A program made the translations under genes and the position numbers. A stretch of 21,589 bases of DNA from Sulfurovum sp. (lineage in GTDB: Bacteria; Campylobacterota; Campylobacteria; Campylobacterales; Sulfurovaceae): assembly GCA_020721385.1 (NCBI GenBank), contig DYMW01000009.1:3584-25172 (forward strand), written 5' to 3'. The notes under the pieces are model-generated. The model saw only the letters and a list, made by a program, of their open reading frames with translations. It ran no database searches and was not told where the DNA came from. Shown piece by piece: positions 8,108-16,574 of the stretch (positions are counted from its first letter, which is position 1; every line of letters begins with the position of its first letter).

Positions 8108-9208
8108 TTATGTCACATCAAAAAGTAACTTCTTAGCCTGTATGGCTATCTCCAACTCTTCATTGGTGGGAACAACCAAAATTTTATAGGGTGCGTTCTC
8201 ATCTTGAATCTCAGCGAACCCATTAACGGCTTGGTTTTTCTCTTTGTCTATCATCGTTAAAATTTTCTGGCGTATGAGTGCAGAGTGTTCGCCAATGCCT
8301 CCTGTAAAAACAATCGCATCGACTTTTTCTAAAACCTCTTTGTACGCCCCAATATATTTTTTGACCCGTATACAAAACATCTCAATAGCGAGTTGGGCAT
8401 AAGTATCTCCATGATTGGCATGGTCAACAATAATGCGTAAATCACTCTCGTTACAGATACCTTTAAAGCCTGACTCTTTATTTAGCATCCTGTCAATATC
8501 TGTACCATTCAGACCTATTTGATTTTCAAGATAAAAGACAATTTCTGGGTCAATATCGCCACTTCGGGTTCCCATCATCAATCCTTCTAATGGAGTAAAC
8601 CCCATTGAGGTATCGATACTTTTTCCGTTTTTAATCGCGGTGATACTGTCTCCATTGCCCAAATGTATGGTGATAAGATTAAGCTCTTCTAGCGGTTTAC
8701 CCAAATAATTGGCGGTCTCTTTGGCAATATAAAAATGTGAAATTCCATGAAATCCATAGCGTCTAATCCCATAGTTTGCATACCATGCATAAGGAATCGG
8801 ATAAATATAGAAAGATTTTGGCATGGTTTGGTGAAACGCCGTATCAAAAACAGCAATTTGTAGGGCATGGGGCAATTTGGCTTGAACGGTTTTAATCCCA
8901 TCAAGATTAGAAGGATTGTGCAGTGGAGCTAACGGAATTAATGACTCTATGGTAGCAATAACCACCTCATCTATCACAACTGCTTCATGAAACTGCTCAC
9001 CACCATGCACCACTCGGTGTCCAAAAACTTTTATATCCTCTACCGATTTTATAAATGCCTTAGTGAGTAATTGTTGAAAAATTTCATCAAAAGCTCGATG
9101 AAAATCTTTCACCTCTTCAATGATGCCTCCTGCTATCAAACAAAGGGTATCCAAACAAAACAGTTTGTATTTTATGGATGAACTTCCAGAGTTTAAAATC
9201 AATATCAT
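8108..9208 (-). CDS. ackA: Acetate kinase (compact form)
   Basis: Converts acetyl phosphate and ADP to acetate and ATP in the cytoplasm, working with Pta encoded just upstream. The start chosen is the ATG at 9208, which opens on the family N-terminus MILILNSGSSSIKY; an upstream alternative at 9244 would add 12 residues that do not fit and would lie within pta. The length is 366 residues against about 400 for the usual enzyme; the missing segment lies between the first strands and HRVVHGG. The key positions are kept: N in LNSGSSS, R of GHRVVHGG, D of FDTAFH, R of MGTRSGDIDP, the GGIGE nucleotide motif, and E of PTNEELEIA. One base separates it from the pta stop, so the two are co-transcribed. 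Another short-chain acyl kinase activity such as propionate kinase is possible. Confidence 0.93.
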   Translation of the reverse strand: MILILNSGSSSIKYKLFCLDTLCLIAGGIIEEVKDFHRAFDEIFQQLLTKAFIKSVEDIKVFGHRVVHGGEQFHEAVVIDEVVIATIESLIPLAPLHNPSNLDGIKTVQAKLPHALQIAVFDTAFHQTMPKSFYIYPIPYAWYANYGIRRYGFHGISHFYIAKETANYLGKPLEELNLITIHLGNGDSITAIKNGKSIDTSMGFTPLEGLMMGTRSGDIDPEIVFYLENQIGLNGTDIDRMLNKESGFKGICNESDLRIIVDHANHGDTYAQLAIEMFCIRVKKYIGAYKEVLEKVDAIVFTGGIGEHSALIRQKILTMIDKEKNQAVNGFAEIQDENAPYKILVVPTNEELEIAIQAKKLLFDVT

Positions 9209-9209
9209 C

Positions 9210-11300
9210 TTAGTTTCCACTTGCTTGAATGGACGTAATGGCAATGGTGTTCACAATATCTTCGACAATGCACCCTCGACTCAAATCATTAATGGGTTTA
9301 TTGAGTCCTTGAAGAATCGGTCCAATGGCAATCGCACCACTGGCATCTCGTACCGCTTTATAGGTGTTGTTTCCTGTATTTAAATCGGGAAATATAAAGA
9401 TGGTTGCTTCACCTGCCACGTTGGAGTTGGGGAGTTTCTGTTTGGCAATGGTTTTATCAATTGCGGCATCATATTGAATGGGTCCTTCTATTTCTAAATC
9501 GGGACGTTTTTCTCTCACGAATTGTGTCGCTTTTTTAATCTTTTCAACATCTTCACCACTTCCTGAAGTGCCTGTGGAATAAGAGAGCATGGCTATTTTA
9601 GGCGTAATTCCAAAGTTTTTTGCACTATCGGCTGAATCAATCGCAATGGTTGCCAACTCTTGGGCGGTGGGGTCTTGGTTAATCGCACAATCGGCATAGA
9701 CCAACACTTTAGAATCAAAACACATAAAAAAAAGACTCGACACCACGCTACTACTGGCTTTTGTCTTGATGATTTGTAATGCAGGTCTAACCGTATTGGC
9801 GGTGGTATGTACAGCTCCACTGACCATTCCATCTGCATAACCCATATAGACCATCATTGTTGCAAAATAGGTATCGTTATGAATCATCATCTCTTTTGCC
9901 TCTTCCATACACATTCCCTTGTGCTTTCGTAGCTTATAAAACTCTGTTGTAAAGGTATCAACCAACTCACTGGTTAACGGATTAATAATCGTGGCTTGAG
10001 AAATATCAATCCCAAGTAATGAGCTTCTATTTTTCAACTCAAGCTCATCACCCAACAGCGTTATATTCGCAATGTTTCCATGCATCGTAATTTCGGCTGC
10101 TTTTAAGATGCGTTCATCAAAACTTTCAGGTAAGACTATCATGCTTTTATCGTCTCTAGCACGTTTAAAGATATTAAATTCAAACATCAAAGGGGTTACA
10201 ATATCATCACTCTTCTCTAATAATTTGGCTTCAATTTTTGAGGCATCAACAAAGGTGGCAAACATTCCAAATATCATCGCCAATTTGTTTTGACTTCGTA
10301 CTGTAATTTTTGCTTTAATCGCCTCTACCTTGATACTCGTGGTATAGGTATCATCCGTTGTGCTCAATATTGGAAGTGCCAAACTCTCAAAACTGTTAAG
10401 TAGATTTTCAATATTTTTATCCATCCTAGCACCACCTGTCAAAACAATACCCGACACATTGGGGTAGAGTTTTGAGTGATACAAGCTCAAAAGTGCCATA
10501 ATAATATCGCTTCTATCATAAGGAGTAATAATTAAATCTTTCTCTTCAATAAAATCAATAAAGTGTTCGACACGCATGGCAATAATTTTATTGTGCTTAA
10601 CTGTTTTTTGTAAATACTTTTTCTCTCCAAAGAGATATTTTGCATTTAAAGCACGTTTAATCTCTTCCATTGTTGGCTGACCCAACTCTTTTTTTTCAGG
10701 TAGAAAAAAGAGTTCATAATCAAGTTGGCTATCTATAAAATGGTTTTTACACGCTTCCATATTTTGACTACCAACACGATTAACAAAGGTTGCAAAATGA
10801 AGACAACCCTCATGCTCAATGGTTTTGGACTCTATGGCAATCGACTCTATAATTTGAGTGACACTTTTCTCATTCGCATTTAAAACAGAAATAAATGGTG
10901 CTGAAATATTTTTGGCTATGGTCAAATTAATATCAAAATCAATCGTTGAAGAGAGTAGATATTTTCCAATACCCTCAATTAAAATAAAATCATACTGCTC
11001 TTCAAGTTTTCTAATTTGCATTAAAATTTGCTCATAAAGTTCATGCGTTTTATTCATCGATATTCTATTTTCAACCTCGGATAATGTAAATACATGGGTA
11101 TCTGTATAAGCAATATTGAGGGTAAAATGGTTTTTAATCGTCATAATATCGTTGTCTTTTTGCGTACCATCTTCTATAATGGGTCTAAAAAATGCAACTT
11201 TTCTATATTTTGTTTTTAACAACTGCATCAATCCTACACAAACAACCAAAGAACCATTGCAACGTTCTAAGGATGAAACATATAACGATTTTATCTTCAT
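9210..11300 (-). CDS. pta: Phosphate acetyltransferase, long three-domain form
   Basis: Catalyses acetyl-CoA + phosphate to acetyl phosphate + CoA. 696 residues from the ATG at 11300, which has AAGGA 7 bases upstream; an in-frame start at 11318 lacks such a site. The N-terminal ~200 residues correspond to the BioD-like P-loop domain of long Pta enzymes, here without an obvious intact P-loop. Residues about 210-320 fit the DRTGG domain (TPYDRSDIIMALLS, VSGIVLTGG). Residues about 370-690 are the catalytic PTA domain (IVLPESFDERILKAA, ADGMVSGAVHTTANTVRP, SYSTGTSGSG, GPIQYDAAID, VAGEATIFIFPDLNTGN). It forms an operon with ackA and has its own extended -10 promoter. The pair can run toward acetate excretion or acetate uptake. 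Confidence 0.96.
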   Translation of the reverse strand: MKIKSLYVSSLERCNGSLVVCVGLMQLLKTKYRKVAFFRPIIEDGTQKDNDIMTIKNHFTLNIAYTDTHVFTLSEVENRISMNKTHELYEQILMQIRKLEEQYDFILIEGIGKYLLSSTIDFDINLTIAKNISAPFISVLNANEKSVTQIIESIAIESKTIEHEGCLHFATFVNRVGSQNMEACKNHFIDSQLDYELFFLPEKKELGQPTMEEIKRALNAKYLFGEKKYLQKTVKHNKIIAMRVEHFIDFIEEKDLIITPYDRSDIIMALLSLYHSKLYPNVSGIVLTGGARMDKNIENLLNSFESLALPILSTTDDTYTTSIKVEAIKAKITVRSQNKLAMIFGMFATFVDASKIEAKLLEKSDDIVTPLMFEFNIFKRARDDKSMIVLPESFDERILKAAEITMHGNIANITLLGDELELKNRSSLLGIDISQATIINPLTSELVDTFTTEFYKLRKHKGMCMEEAKEMMIHNDTYFATMMVYMGYADGMVSGAVHTTANTVRPALQIIKTKASSSVVSSLFFMCFDSKVLVYADCAINQDPTAQELATIAIDSADSAKNFGITPKIAMLSYSTGTSGSGEDVEKIKKATQFVREKRPDLEIEGPIQYDAAIDKTIAKQKLPNSNVAGEATIFIFPDLNTGNNTYKAVRDASGAIAIGPILQGLNKPINDLSRGCIVEDIVNTIAITSIQASGN

Positions 11301-11340
11301 AAGAATCCTTCTACTCAAAGCGGTTTTATTTTATAAGAAC

Positions 11341-11349
11341 ATTATACCA
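11341..11349 (-). promoter_or_regulatory. Extended -10 promoter of pta-ackA
   Basis: On the minus strand the sequence reads TGG-TATAAT, a perfect -10 with the TGn extension. It would give a leader of about 35 bases before the pta ATG at 11300. No good -35 box is seen. Confidence 0.6.
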
Positions 11350-11373
11350 AGGTAAAGCAATTAAACTCTAATA

Positions 11374-11382
11374 TGCTAAAAT
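11374..11382 (+). promoter_or_regulatory. Probable extended -10 promoter of the TPR-rnc-aroC operon
   Basis: TGC-TAAAAT on the plus strand, with a start point expected near 11389 and a short leader before the TTG at 11407. It is back to back with the pta promoter, with about 25 bases between the two -10 boxes. Confidence 0.45.
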
Positions 11383-11406
11383 AAAACAAAATAAAAAAGG
11401 CAACAT

Positions 11407-12456
11407 TTGGACAATATACTCCCTGCTTATGATGACCCACTTTTTAGTATTTTACTGATTATTGTTTTGGTACTGATGGTTGCCATAAGCTCTGTGATAT
11501 TGGGCAATATTAAAGAAGAAAAAAAACGTAAAAGTTTGCAACGTTTTCTTAACCGCTTTAATACCAAAGAGTGTCTTTTAAACATCGAAGAGATGCCTTT
11601 TGAAACCTCGCTGATTAAACCCCTAACACTTCTTTCTCATGCCTTTAAAACACAAGGAGAATACCAAAAAGCAATTAATCTGAATCTCTATCTGATTGAC
11701 AATATCTCTAACTTTGTTGACAAAGAGCATATTTTAGAAGAGTTGGGCATTACCTATCTAAAAGCTGGTTTTTTAAAACGTTCGGAATCTATTTTTTTAG
11801 AAATTTTACACAAACACGCCCGTAATAAAGAAGCTCTTTACCATTTGGGCATTGTTTATGAACTCCTTATCGAACACGATAAAGCCCTTGAAACCATTTG
11901 GCCACTTCAACTCATGGGAGAAAAAACCGACCGCCTTGAAGCCCACTTAAAACTGAGCAAACTTTTAGGCGATAAAAACCTCTCAAATGAAGCAAAAACC
12001 AACGCCCTTATTCTTCTTTTAGAAAACAAAAATTATGCCTATAGACGTATTATGAAAGCTCTTTTCTCTTTGAATTTAACCGAAGCATGGAACCATATCG
12101 ACCCAAAACGAATTCACTCCATTCTTGATATTTTATGGTTCTTACCCTCTTTAAACCTCAACTTTGATATAATTTCGTCCAATGAAACATTGAGGGCTAT
12201 CTACCATGCTAAAGGCATATTACAGAACAAAGAAATGGAGTCAAAATCCAATATCTTTGCCATCGACACCATTATTGCTTCACAAAAAGGAGGCAGTAAT
12301 AACGTTGATTTAAGCTTTAGTTATGGTTGTGAAAAGTGCAAACAACACTTTCCCATTGGTTTTACACGATGCCCAAAATGTTACGCGATAGATACCATAC
12401 AAGTCAAGGAAGCTGTTGCAAAAAAACAGTCGCAAACAGGCTACTCTCTACTTTGA
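11407..12456 (+). CDS. LapB-like membrane-anchored TPR protein with C-terminal zinc ribbon
   Basis: 349 residues from a TTG at 11407, with AAAAAGG upstream. Residues about 12-33 are one membrane helix, followed by a basic stretch (EEKKRKSLQRF). Residues about 55-240 hold tetratricopeptide-like repeats (ALYHLGIVYELLIEHDKAL and neighbours). The C-terminus carries C308-x2-C311 and C322-x2-C325, a rubredoxin-like ribbon in YGCEKCKQHFPIGFTRCPKC. This is the architecture of E. coli LapB (YciM), which controls lipopolysaccharide synthesis by guiding FtsH to LpxC. The matching layout is seen; the same function here is inferred. It is the first gene of an apparent operon with rnc and aroC, 67 bases before rnc. 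Confidence 0.85.
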   Translation: MDNILPAYDDPLFSILLIIVLVLMVAISSVILGNIKEEKKRKSLQRFLNRFNTKECLLNIEEMPFETSLIKPLTLLSHAFKTQGEYQKAINLNLYLIDNISNFVDKEHILEELGITYLKAGFLKRSESIFLEILHKHARNKEALYHLGIVYELLIEHDKALETIWPLQLMGEKTDRLEAHLKLSKLLGDKNLSNEAKTNALILLLENKNYAYRRIMKALFSLNLTEAWNHIDPKRIHSILDILWFLPSLNLNFDIISSNETLRAIYHAKGILQNKEMESKSNIFAIDTIIASQKGGSNNVDLSFSYGCEKCKQHFPIGFTRCPKCYAIDTIQVKEAVAKKQSQTGYSLL

Positions 12457-12523
12457 TAGGTCAATGGTACTATAACGTTTGGCACTGCCCAACCTAGAAC
12501 AAATAATAAAATAGGAGTCAATA
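12457..12523 (+). other. 67-bp spacer before rnc with weak hairpin
   Basis: It contains an imperfect inverted repeat around GTTTGG-CACTG-CCCAAC (about 12478-12494) and the rnc ribosome site AGGAG at 12513-12517. No ORF is present. In Helicobacter pylori rnhA precedes rnc-aroC; here it does not. Confidence 0.4.
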
Positions 12524-13210
12524 ATGAATCACCACTTTAAAGCACTCGAAAAAGCTTTAGACTACACCTTCAAAAGAAGTGACCTCATCACCGAAGCACT
12601 CACGCATAAAAGTTATAAAAAACCCTATAACAATGAGCGATTAGAGTTCTTAGGTGATGCTGTACTCGATTTAATTGTAGGCGAGTATCTTTTTACCAAA
12701 TTTCCAACTGAAGATGAGGGCGTACTCTCTAAAATTCGTGCGTCATTGGTCAATGAAAAAGGGTTTACCAAATTGGCAAACAGCATTAATTTGGGTAAAT
12801 CCCTGCTTATCTCTCCCGCCGAAGAGAACAACGATGGACGGATTAAACCTTCATTGCTCTCCAATGCTTTTGAGGCGGTTATTGGTGCCATTTATTTAGA
12901 ATCTGGATTAGAAATCTCTTCTAAAATTGCCATTAAACTCATTGAATCCAACTATCCAACCATTGATTTGAATTCACTCTCAAAAGATTTTAAAACCACC
13001 CTTCAAGAGTTAACCCAAGCCGATTTTGGTGAAACACCAACCTATAAAATGGTACGCTCTTTTGGACCAGACCATAAAAAAGAGTTTGAAATTGCCATCG
13101 AGTTACAAAACAAAACCATCTCTTCTGCTCGTGGGCGTAGCAAAAAAGAAGCTCAACAAAAAGCTGCGGAAATCGCCTTAAAAACACTCAAAGGAGAGTT
13201 GAATGAGTAA
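12524..13210 (+). CDS. rnc: Ribonuclease III
   Basis: Endonuclease that cuts double-stranded RNA in rRNA precursors and structured mRNAs. 228 residues, the usual length. The signature NERLEFLGDAVL is at residues 37-48, giving E38, E41 and D45; E65 and E117 also align with E. coli numbering. Residue 114, an Asp metal ligand in E. coli, is Asn here (LLSNAFEA); I recall Asn at this place in other bacterial RNase III proteins, so activity is still expected. Residues about 155-225 are the double-stranded RNA-binding domain (GRSKKEAQQKAAEIAL). AGGAG lies 6 bases before the ATG. The end overlaps the aroC start by 8 bases. Confidence 0.96.
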   Translation: MNHHFKALEKALDYTFKRSDLITEALTHKSYKKPYNNERLEFLGDAVLDLIVGEYLFTKFPTEDEGVLSKIRASLVNEKGFTKLANSINLGKSLLISPAEENNDGRIKPSLLSNAFEAVIGAIYLESGLEISSKIAIKLIESNYPTIDLNSLSKDFKTTLQELTQADFGETPTYKMVRSFGPDHKKEFEIAIELQNKTISSARGRSKKEAQQKAAEIALKTLKGELNE

Positions 13211-14282
13211 TACCTTTGGCAAAATTTTTACCCTAACCACCTTTGGTGAGTCACATGGTAAAGCGTTGGGGTGTATTGTCGATGGCGTTCCTGCTGGACT
13301 GGCAATTGATGAAACCTTTATACAATCTGAACTCGACCGAAGAAAACCTGGTAAAAGTAACCTTGAAACAGGACGCAAAGAGGATGACCGTGTTGAAATT
13401 TTATCAGGAACGTTTGAAGGAGTCAGTACAGGAACACCCATTATGATGATTATCTTTAATGGCAACCAAAAAAGCCATGACTATGACAATGTCAAAAATT
13501 TGTTTCGCCCTGGTCATGCCGATTTTACCTATTTTCATAAATATGGTCTGCGTGATTATCGTGGAGGTGGACGAAGTTCTGCTCGTGAAACAGCAGCAAG
13601 AGTCGCTGGTGGTGCGATTGCCAAATTGATGCTCAAAACTTTAAGTGTTGAAATAGAATCAGGTCTGTGCGAAGTTGATGGAATCAAAGCAAATCACTAT
13701 GATTTTGATTATGCTAAAAAATCAAAACTCTATGCCCTAGATGCCAACGTTGAAGCCCAACAAGAAGTGGCAATTTTAAATGCCAAAAACAATCACGATT
13801 CCGTAGGTGGTGTGGTACTAACCATCGCCAAAGGCGTACCTATAGGATTGGGTGAACCTCTTTATTATAAACTTGATGCCATTTTAGCCGAAGCGATGAT
13901 GGGAATCAATGCTGCCAAAGGGGTAGAGATTGGAGAAGGCATTGCTAGTACCCATCTAAAGGGGAGTCAAAACAATGATGCCATTACCCCCAATGGTTTT
14001 AAAACCAACCATGCAGGTGGAATATTGGGGGGGATTTCAAATGGTGATGAAATTGTGGTTAAAACCCATTTTAAACCAACACCTTCTATTTTTCAAGCTC
14101 AAGATACCGTCAATACCCACAATGAAGCAATGAAGTTTGAGCTAAAAGGTCGTCACGACCCCTGTGTTGCCATTCGTGGTTCAATTGTCTGCGAAGCCAT
14201 GATGGCCCTCGTTCTAGCCGACATGACTTTGCTAAATATTGGTAAGAAAATGGAACATCTTCAATGTATCTACCAAAAGTAG
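13203..14282 (+). CDS. aroC: Chorismate synthase
   Basis: Last step of the shikimate pathway: 5-enolpyruvylshikimate 3-phosphate to chorismate, with reduced FMN as cofactor. 359 residues. Family motifs are present from the start: TFGESHGKALGCIVDGVPAG with the conserved H18, then RPGHADFTY, YRGGGRSSARETAARVAGGA, and near the end GRHDPCVAIRGSIVCEAMMALVLAD. The ATG at 13203 lies inside the end of rnc (8-base overlap), with GGAGAG upstream, so translation is probably coupled. It is the last gene of the operon, and a hairpin terminator overlaps its stop codon. Confidence 0.97.
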   Translation: MSNTFGKIFTLTTFGESHGKALGCIVDGVPAGLAIDETFIQSELDRRKPGKSNLETGRKEDDRVEILSGTFEGVSTGTPIMMIIFNGNQKSHDYDNVKNLFRPGHADFTYFHKYGLRDYRGGGRSSARETAARVAGGAIAKLMLKTLSVEIESGLCEVDGIKANHYDFDYAKKSKLYALDANVEAQQEVAILNAKNNHDSVGGVVLTIAKGVPIGLGEPLYYKLDAILAEAMMGINAAKGVEIGEGIASTHLKGSQNNDAITPNGFKTNHAGGILGGISNGDEIVVKTHFKPTPSIFQAQDTVNTHNEAMKFELKGRHDPCVAIRGSIVCEAMMALVLADMTLLNIGKKMEHLQCIYQK

Positions 14283-14309
14283 AGAGCCTCACACTCTCTG
14301 CTTCTTTTT
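14277..14309 (+). terminator. Rho-independent terminator after aroC
   Basis: A ten-pair stem (14277-14286 with 14294-14303, one G-U pair) around the loop CCTCACA is followed by CTTTTT. The stem includes the aroC TAG codon. Confidence 0.8.
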
Positions 14310-14519
14310 AATCTAACTTTTCATTCATCTATTAATTCTTTTTCTTTACACAGTACTAAACATTATTGATGTATTATTATGAAATAATATTGAAAAATAA
14401 TATATAATTCTTTTTCAAATAAATTATTATTTTAATTTTAATAATTATTAAAAAAACTTAAGAAAAAAATAAGTATAATAACTCTATATCTTAACAGGTT
14501 ATAGTAAAAAGGTTCGCAG
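14310..14519 (+). promoter_or_regulatory. AT-rich leader region of the lipoprotein gene
   Basis: About 210 bases, very AT-rich, with no ORF. A TATAAT lies at 14474-14479, giving a start near 14487 and a 33-base leader; an AAAAAGG ribosome site lies just before the ATG at 14520. Confidence 0.5.
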
Positions 14520-15167
14520 ATGCATACATTTAAAATAACATTCATTACACTTCTTATAAGCACCCTTTTTTATGGTTGTGGTAGCAGTGGTACCAACAAC
14601 AACAGTAACAATAAAATATACCCAACGGCATTGGGAATTGCCACCTCTATTGGTTCTGAAGATTTAAACAACAATGTTGTTAACCAAAGCAAAACATTAA
14701 CCCAAGTAAAAAATGAAATTGGTACCATGTTAACAACCCATATTACAAACATCAATCAACAAGAGGCGACTCTATTTGGAACAGAGTTCCACTACTGTTC
14801 TTTGAGTGGTTCTAATGAGTTAACAACCACCAAAAACAATGAAAACAGTGATAGTTTAACCACTGTTCAAAACTTTGATGCATGTCAAAATGAAAAAACC
14901 ATACAAAATGGTAATATTGAAATTCTCTATTTGGCTATCAACAGCGATGGAAAATTTCCAACGTCTTTAGCATTAACCTCGCTTGATGCCTATCAATTTA
15001 ATGATTTGGTGTTAGAGAAAAATTTTATGATTGAGAGCAATAAAATTGTATACGATACAAACAATCCTGAACAGATAAATTCTATCGCATTCGCATTAAC
15101 AGGAATACTTACCTACAAAGGTACACAATATACCTTTAATCATGTAGAAGAGATTGTTAAGTTTTAA
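14520..15167 (+). CDS. Lipoprotein of unknown function
   Basis: 215 residues. A type II signal peptide ends at the lipobox-like LFYG-C20, followed by a Gly/Ser/Asn linker (residues about 21-33). The mature part is polar, rich in Asn and Thr, with two further cysteines (about 93 and 122) that could pair in the periplasm. I do not recognise the family. It appears monocistronic with its own promoter. The stop overlaps the stop of the convergent MATE gene by four bases (both use TTAA at 15164-15167). Confidence 0.75.
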   Translation: MHTFKITFITLLISTLFYGCGSSGTNNNSNNKIYPTALGIATSIGSEDLNNNVVNQSKTLTQVKNEIGTMLTTHITNINQQEATLFGTEFHYCSLSGSNELTTTKNNENSDSLTTVQNFDACQNEKTIQNGNIEILYLAINSDGKFPTSLALTSLDAYQFNDLVLEKNFMIESNKIVYDTNNPEQINSIAFALTGILTYKGTQYTFNHVEEIVKF

Positions 15168-16495
15168 ACCTTTATCCGCTTCCACTCTCCTTGCTCAAAC
15201 GCTCTCCATAAAAAGAGGGCTTTGACAAAGGTATCTGCAATCATTGCAATATAGACCCAAAGAATATCATTAAAATACCACGACAACGCAAACGCAGGAA
15301 TAATCCGAATCAACCACAACGAGATTAGATTAATACGCAACGTTCTCTTACTGTCTCCTGCACCACGCAATGCACCTGAAAGCACAAAACCAATTGCCAA
15401 CGGTATTTGAGAAAGTCCCACAATTTTCAGATACAAACTCGCCTCTTTAATCGTTAATGCATCATTGGTAAAAAACTTCACCATGTATTCAGGGGTAAAT
15501 ATCATAAAAAAGGAGAGAAAAAACATCAATCCAACCGCATACTTCATCACCAAGAGTACATCTTCACGCGACTGTTCAGGATTTTTAGCTCCCAACCCTT
15601 GCCCCATAAGTGCCATGGCAGCAATGGTAAATCCAATTCCAGGCATAAAAGCAACACCTTCTATCCGTAAACCAATCTGATACCCCGCCAATACTTCTGT
15701 GCCATAATCGGCGATTATCGCCGTAAAAAGCATAAACGAACCCATGGTTAACGAGCGTTCATACGAAGCGGGTAGCCCGACTTTTAACGCACGTTGTAAC
15801 AATTTTTTAGAAAAATGCACCATGGGTTTAAATGGTGTTTTACCCTTCACATACAACACCATGTACACCAACAACTCCAAAAAATTCACAATCACTGTAG
15901 CCACTCCAGCCCCCACAACACCCAAAGCAGGAAACCCAAAATGTCCAAAAATAAGCAGATAGTTTAACCCCACATTTAAAACGATCGAGACCAATTTAAC
16001 ATACATTGGTGTGGTGGTATCTCCTGTTGCATTCAACGCTGAAACAAAAACCAACTTCATAAAAATAAACGGCATCATCAAGGTTAAAACCTGAACATAA
16101 GCACTTCCTAGTTCTCTAACCTCGGGTGCTGTTCCAAACCAAACATAGAGTTGAGACGAACCAAAATACCAAAAAGGCATAACCAACAACGAAAGTATCC
16201 ATGCAAACTGCCACAAAGTAGAGAGTGCCAAAGAAGCTTGGCTCATCTTTTTCGCCCCTTTAAAACGTGAAATCAACGCATTCGTCCCAACATGAAACAG
16301 CGTTAAAATAGCAAAGATAAACATCAATGATTGCAACCCAACGCCCACTGCTGCAACCGCAAATGCCGAAATGGTTCCCACCATAATGAGGTCTGTAATC
16401 ACCTGCAACATATCGAGTAAAGAGTTAAAAGCAGAAGGGAGTGCCATGGCAAGAATTTTTTTGTGTTTGGTTGTATCAATTGTTAGAAATTTCAA
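15164..16495 (-). CDS. MATE family multidrug/metabolite efflux transporter
   Basis: 443 residues with about 12 hydrophobic helices, the standard MATE length, and the pseudo-repeat of two six-helix halves. Family-like segments include ALPSAFNSLLDMLQVITDLIMVG in the first helix region, ALNATGDTTTPM after helix 4, and the equivalent SGALRGAGDSKRTLRI in the second half. It should export cationic compounds in exchange for Na+ or H+; the substrate cannot be told. The start is TTG at 16495 with GAGGA at 16500-16504. A degenerate copy of its first 14 codons lies upstream at 16520-16566. It is the last intact gene of the minus-strand run and converges on the lipoprotein gene. Confidence 0.93.
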   Translation of the reverse strand: MKFLTIDTTKHKKILAMALPSAFNSLLDMLQVITDLIMVGTISAFAVAAVGVGLQSLMFIFAILTLFHVGTNALISRFKGAKKMSQASLALSTLWQFAWILSLLVMPFWYFGSSQLYVWFGTAPEVRELGSAYVQVLTLMMPFIFMKLVFVSALNATGDTTTPMYVKLVSIVLNVGLNYLLIFGHFGFPALGVVGAGVATVIVNFLELLVYMVLYVKGKTPFKPMVHFSKKLLQRALKVGLPASYERSLTMGSFMLFTAIIADYGTEVLAGYQIGLRIEGVAFMPGIGFTIAAMALMGQGLGAKNPEQSREDVLLVMKYAVGLMFFLSFFMIFTPEYMVKFFTNDALTIKEASLYLKIVGLSQIPLAIGFVLSGALRGAGDSKRTLRINLISLWLIRIIPAFALSWYFNDILWVYIAMIADTFVKALFLWRAFEQGEWKRIKV

Positions 16496-16519
16496 TGAGT
16501 CCTCGGTAATAAAAATATT

Positions 16520-16566
16520 TGGTACAATTTTTTATATTTGGTTGTATTAATCATTAAAAATTTTAG
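16520..16566 (-). repeat. Degenerate duplicate of the MATE gene 5' end
   Basis: Read on the minus strand from 16566, this segment encodes LKFLMINTTKYKK, against the MATE start LKFLTIDTTKHKK (16495 downwards). The two copies are 71 bases apart. Over the first 39 bases 31 match, and all eight differences are transitions; the alignment then needs a one-base gap. The copy has CTA in place of the start codon, and its frame soon ends. Confidence 0.75.
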
Positions 16567-16574
16567 GAATAAAC

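Noticed and set aside
9209..9244. Upstream start for ackA
   Set aside because: The added residues do not fit the family and lie in the end of pta; the ATG at 9208 opens on the conserved N-terminus.
11301..11318. Upstream start for pta
   Set aside because: The ATG at 11300 has AAGGA at good spacing; the alternative adds six residues without a site.
12478..12494. Hairpin before rnc as a terminator
   Set aside because: It has a mismatch and no T-run; it is more likely a chance or processing structure.
15164..15167. Overlapping convergent stops of the lipoprotein and MATE genes as a regulatory device
   Set aside because: A shared TTAA at convergent ends is common in compact genomes and needs no special explanation.
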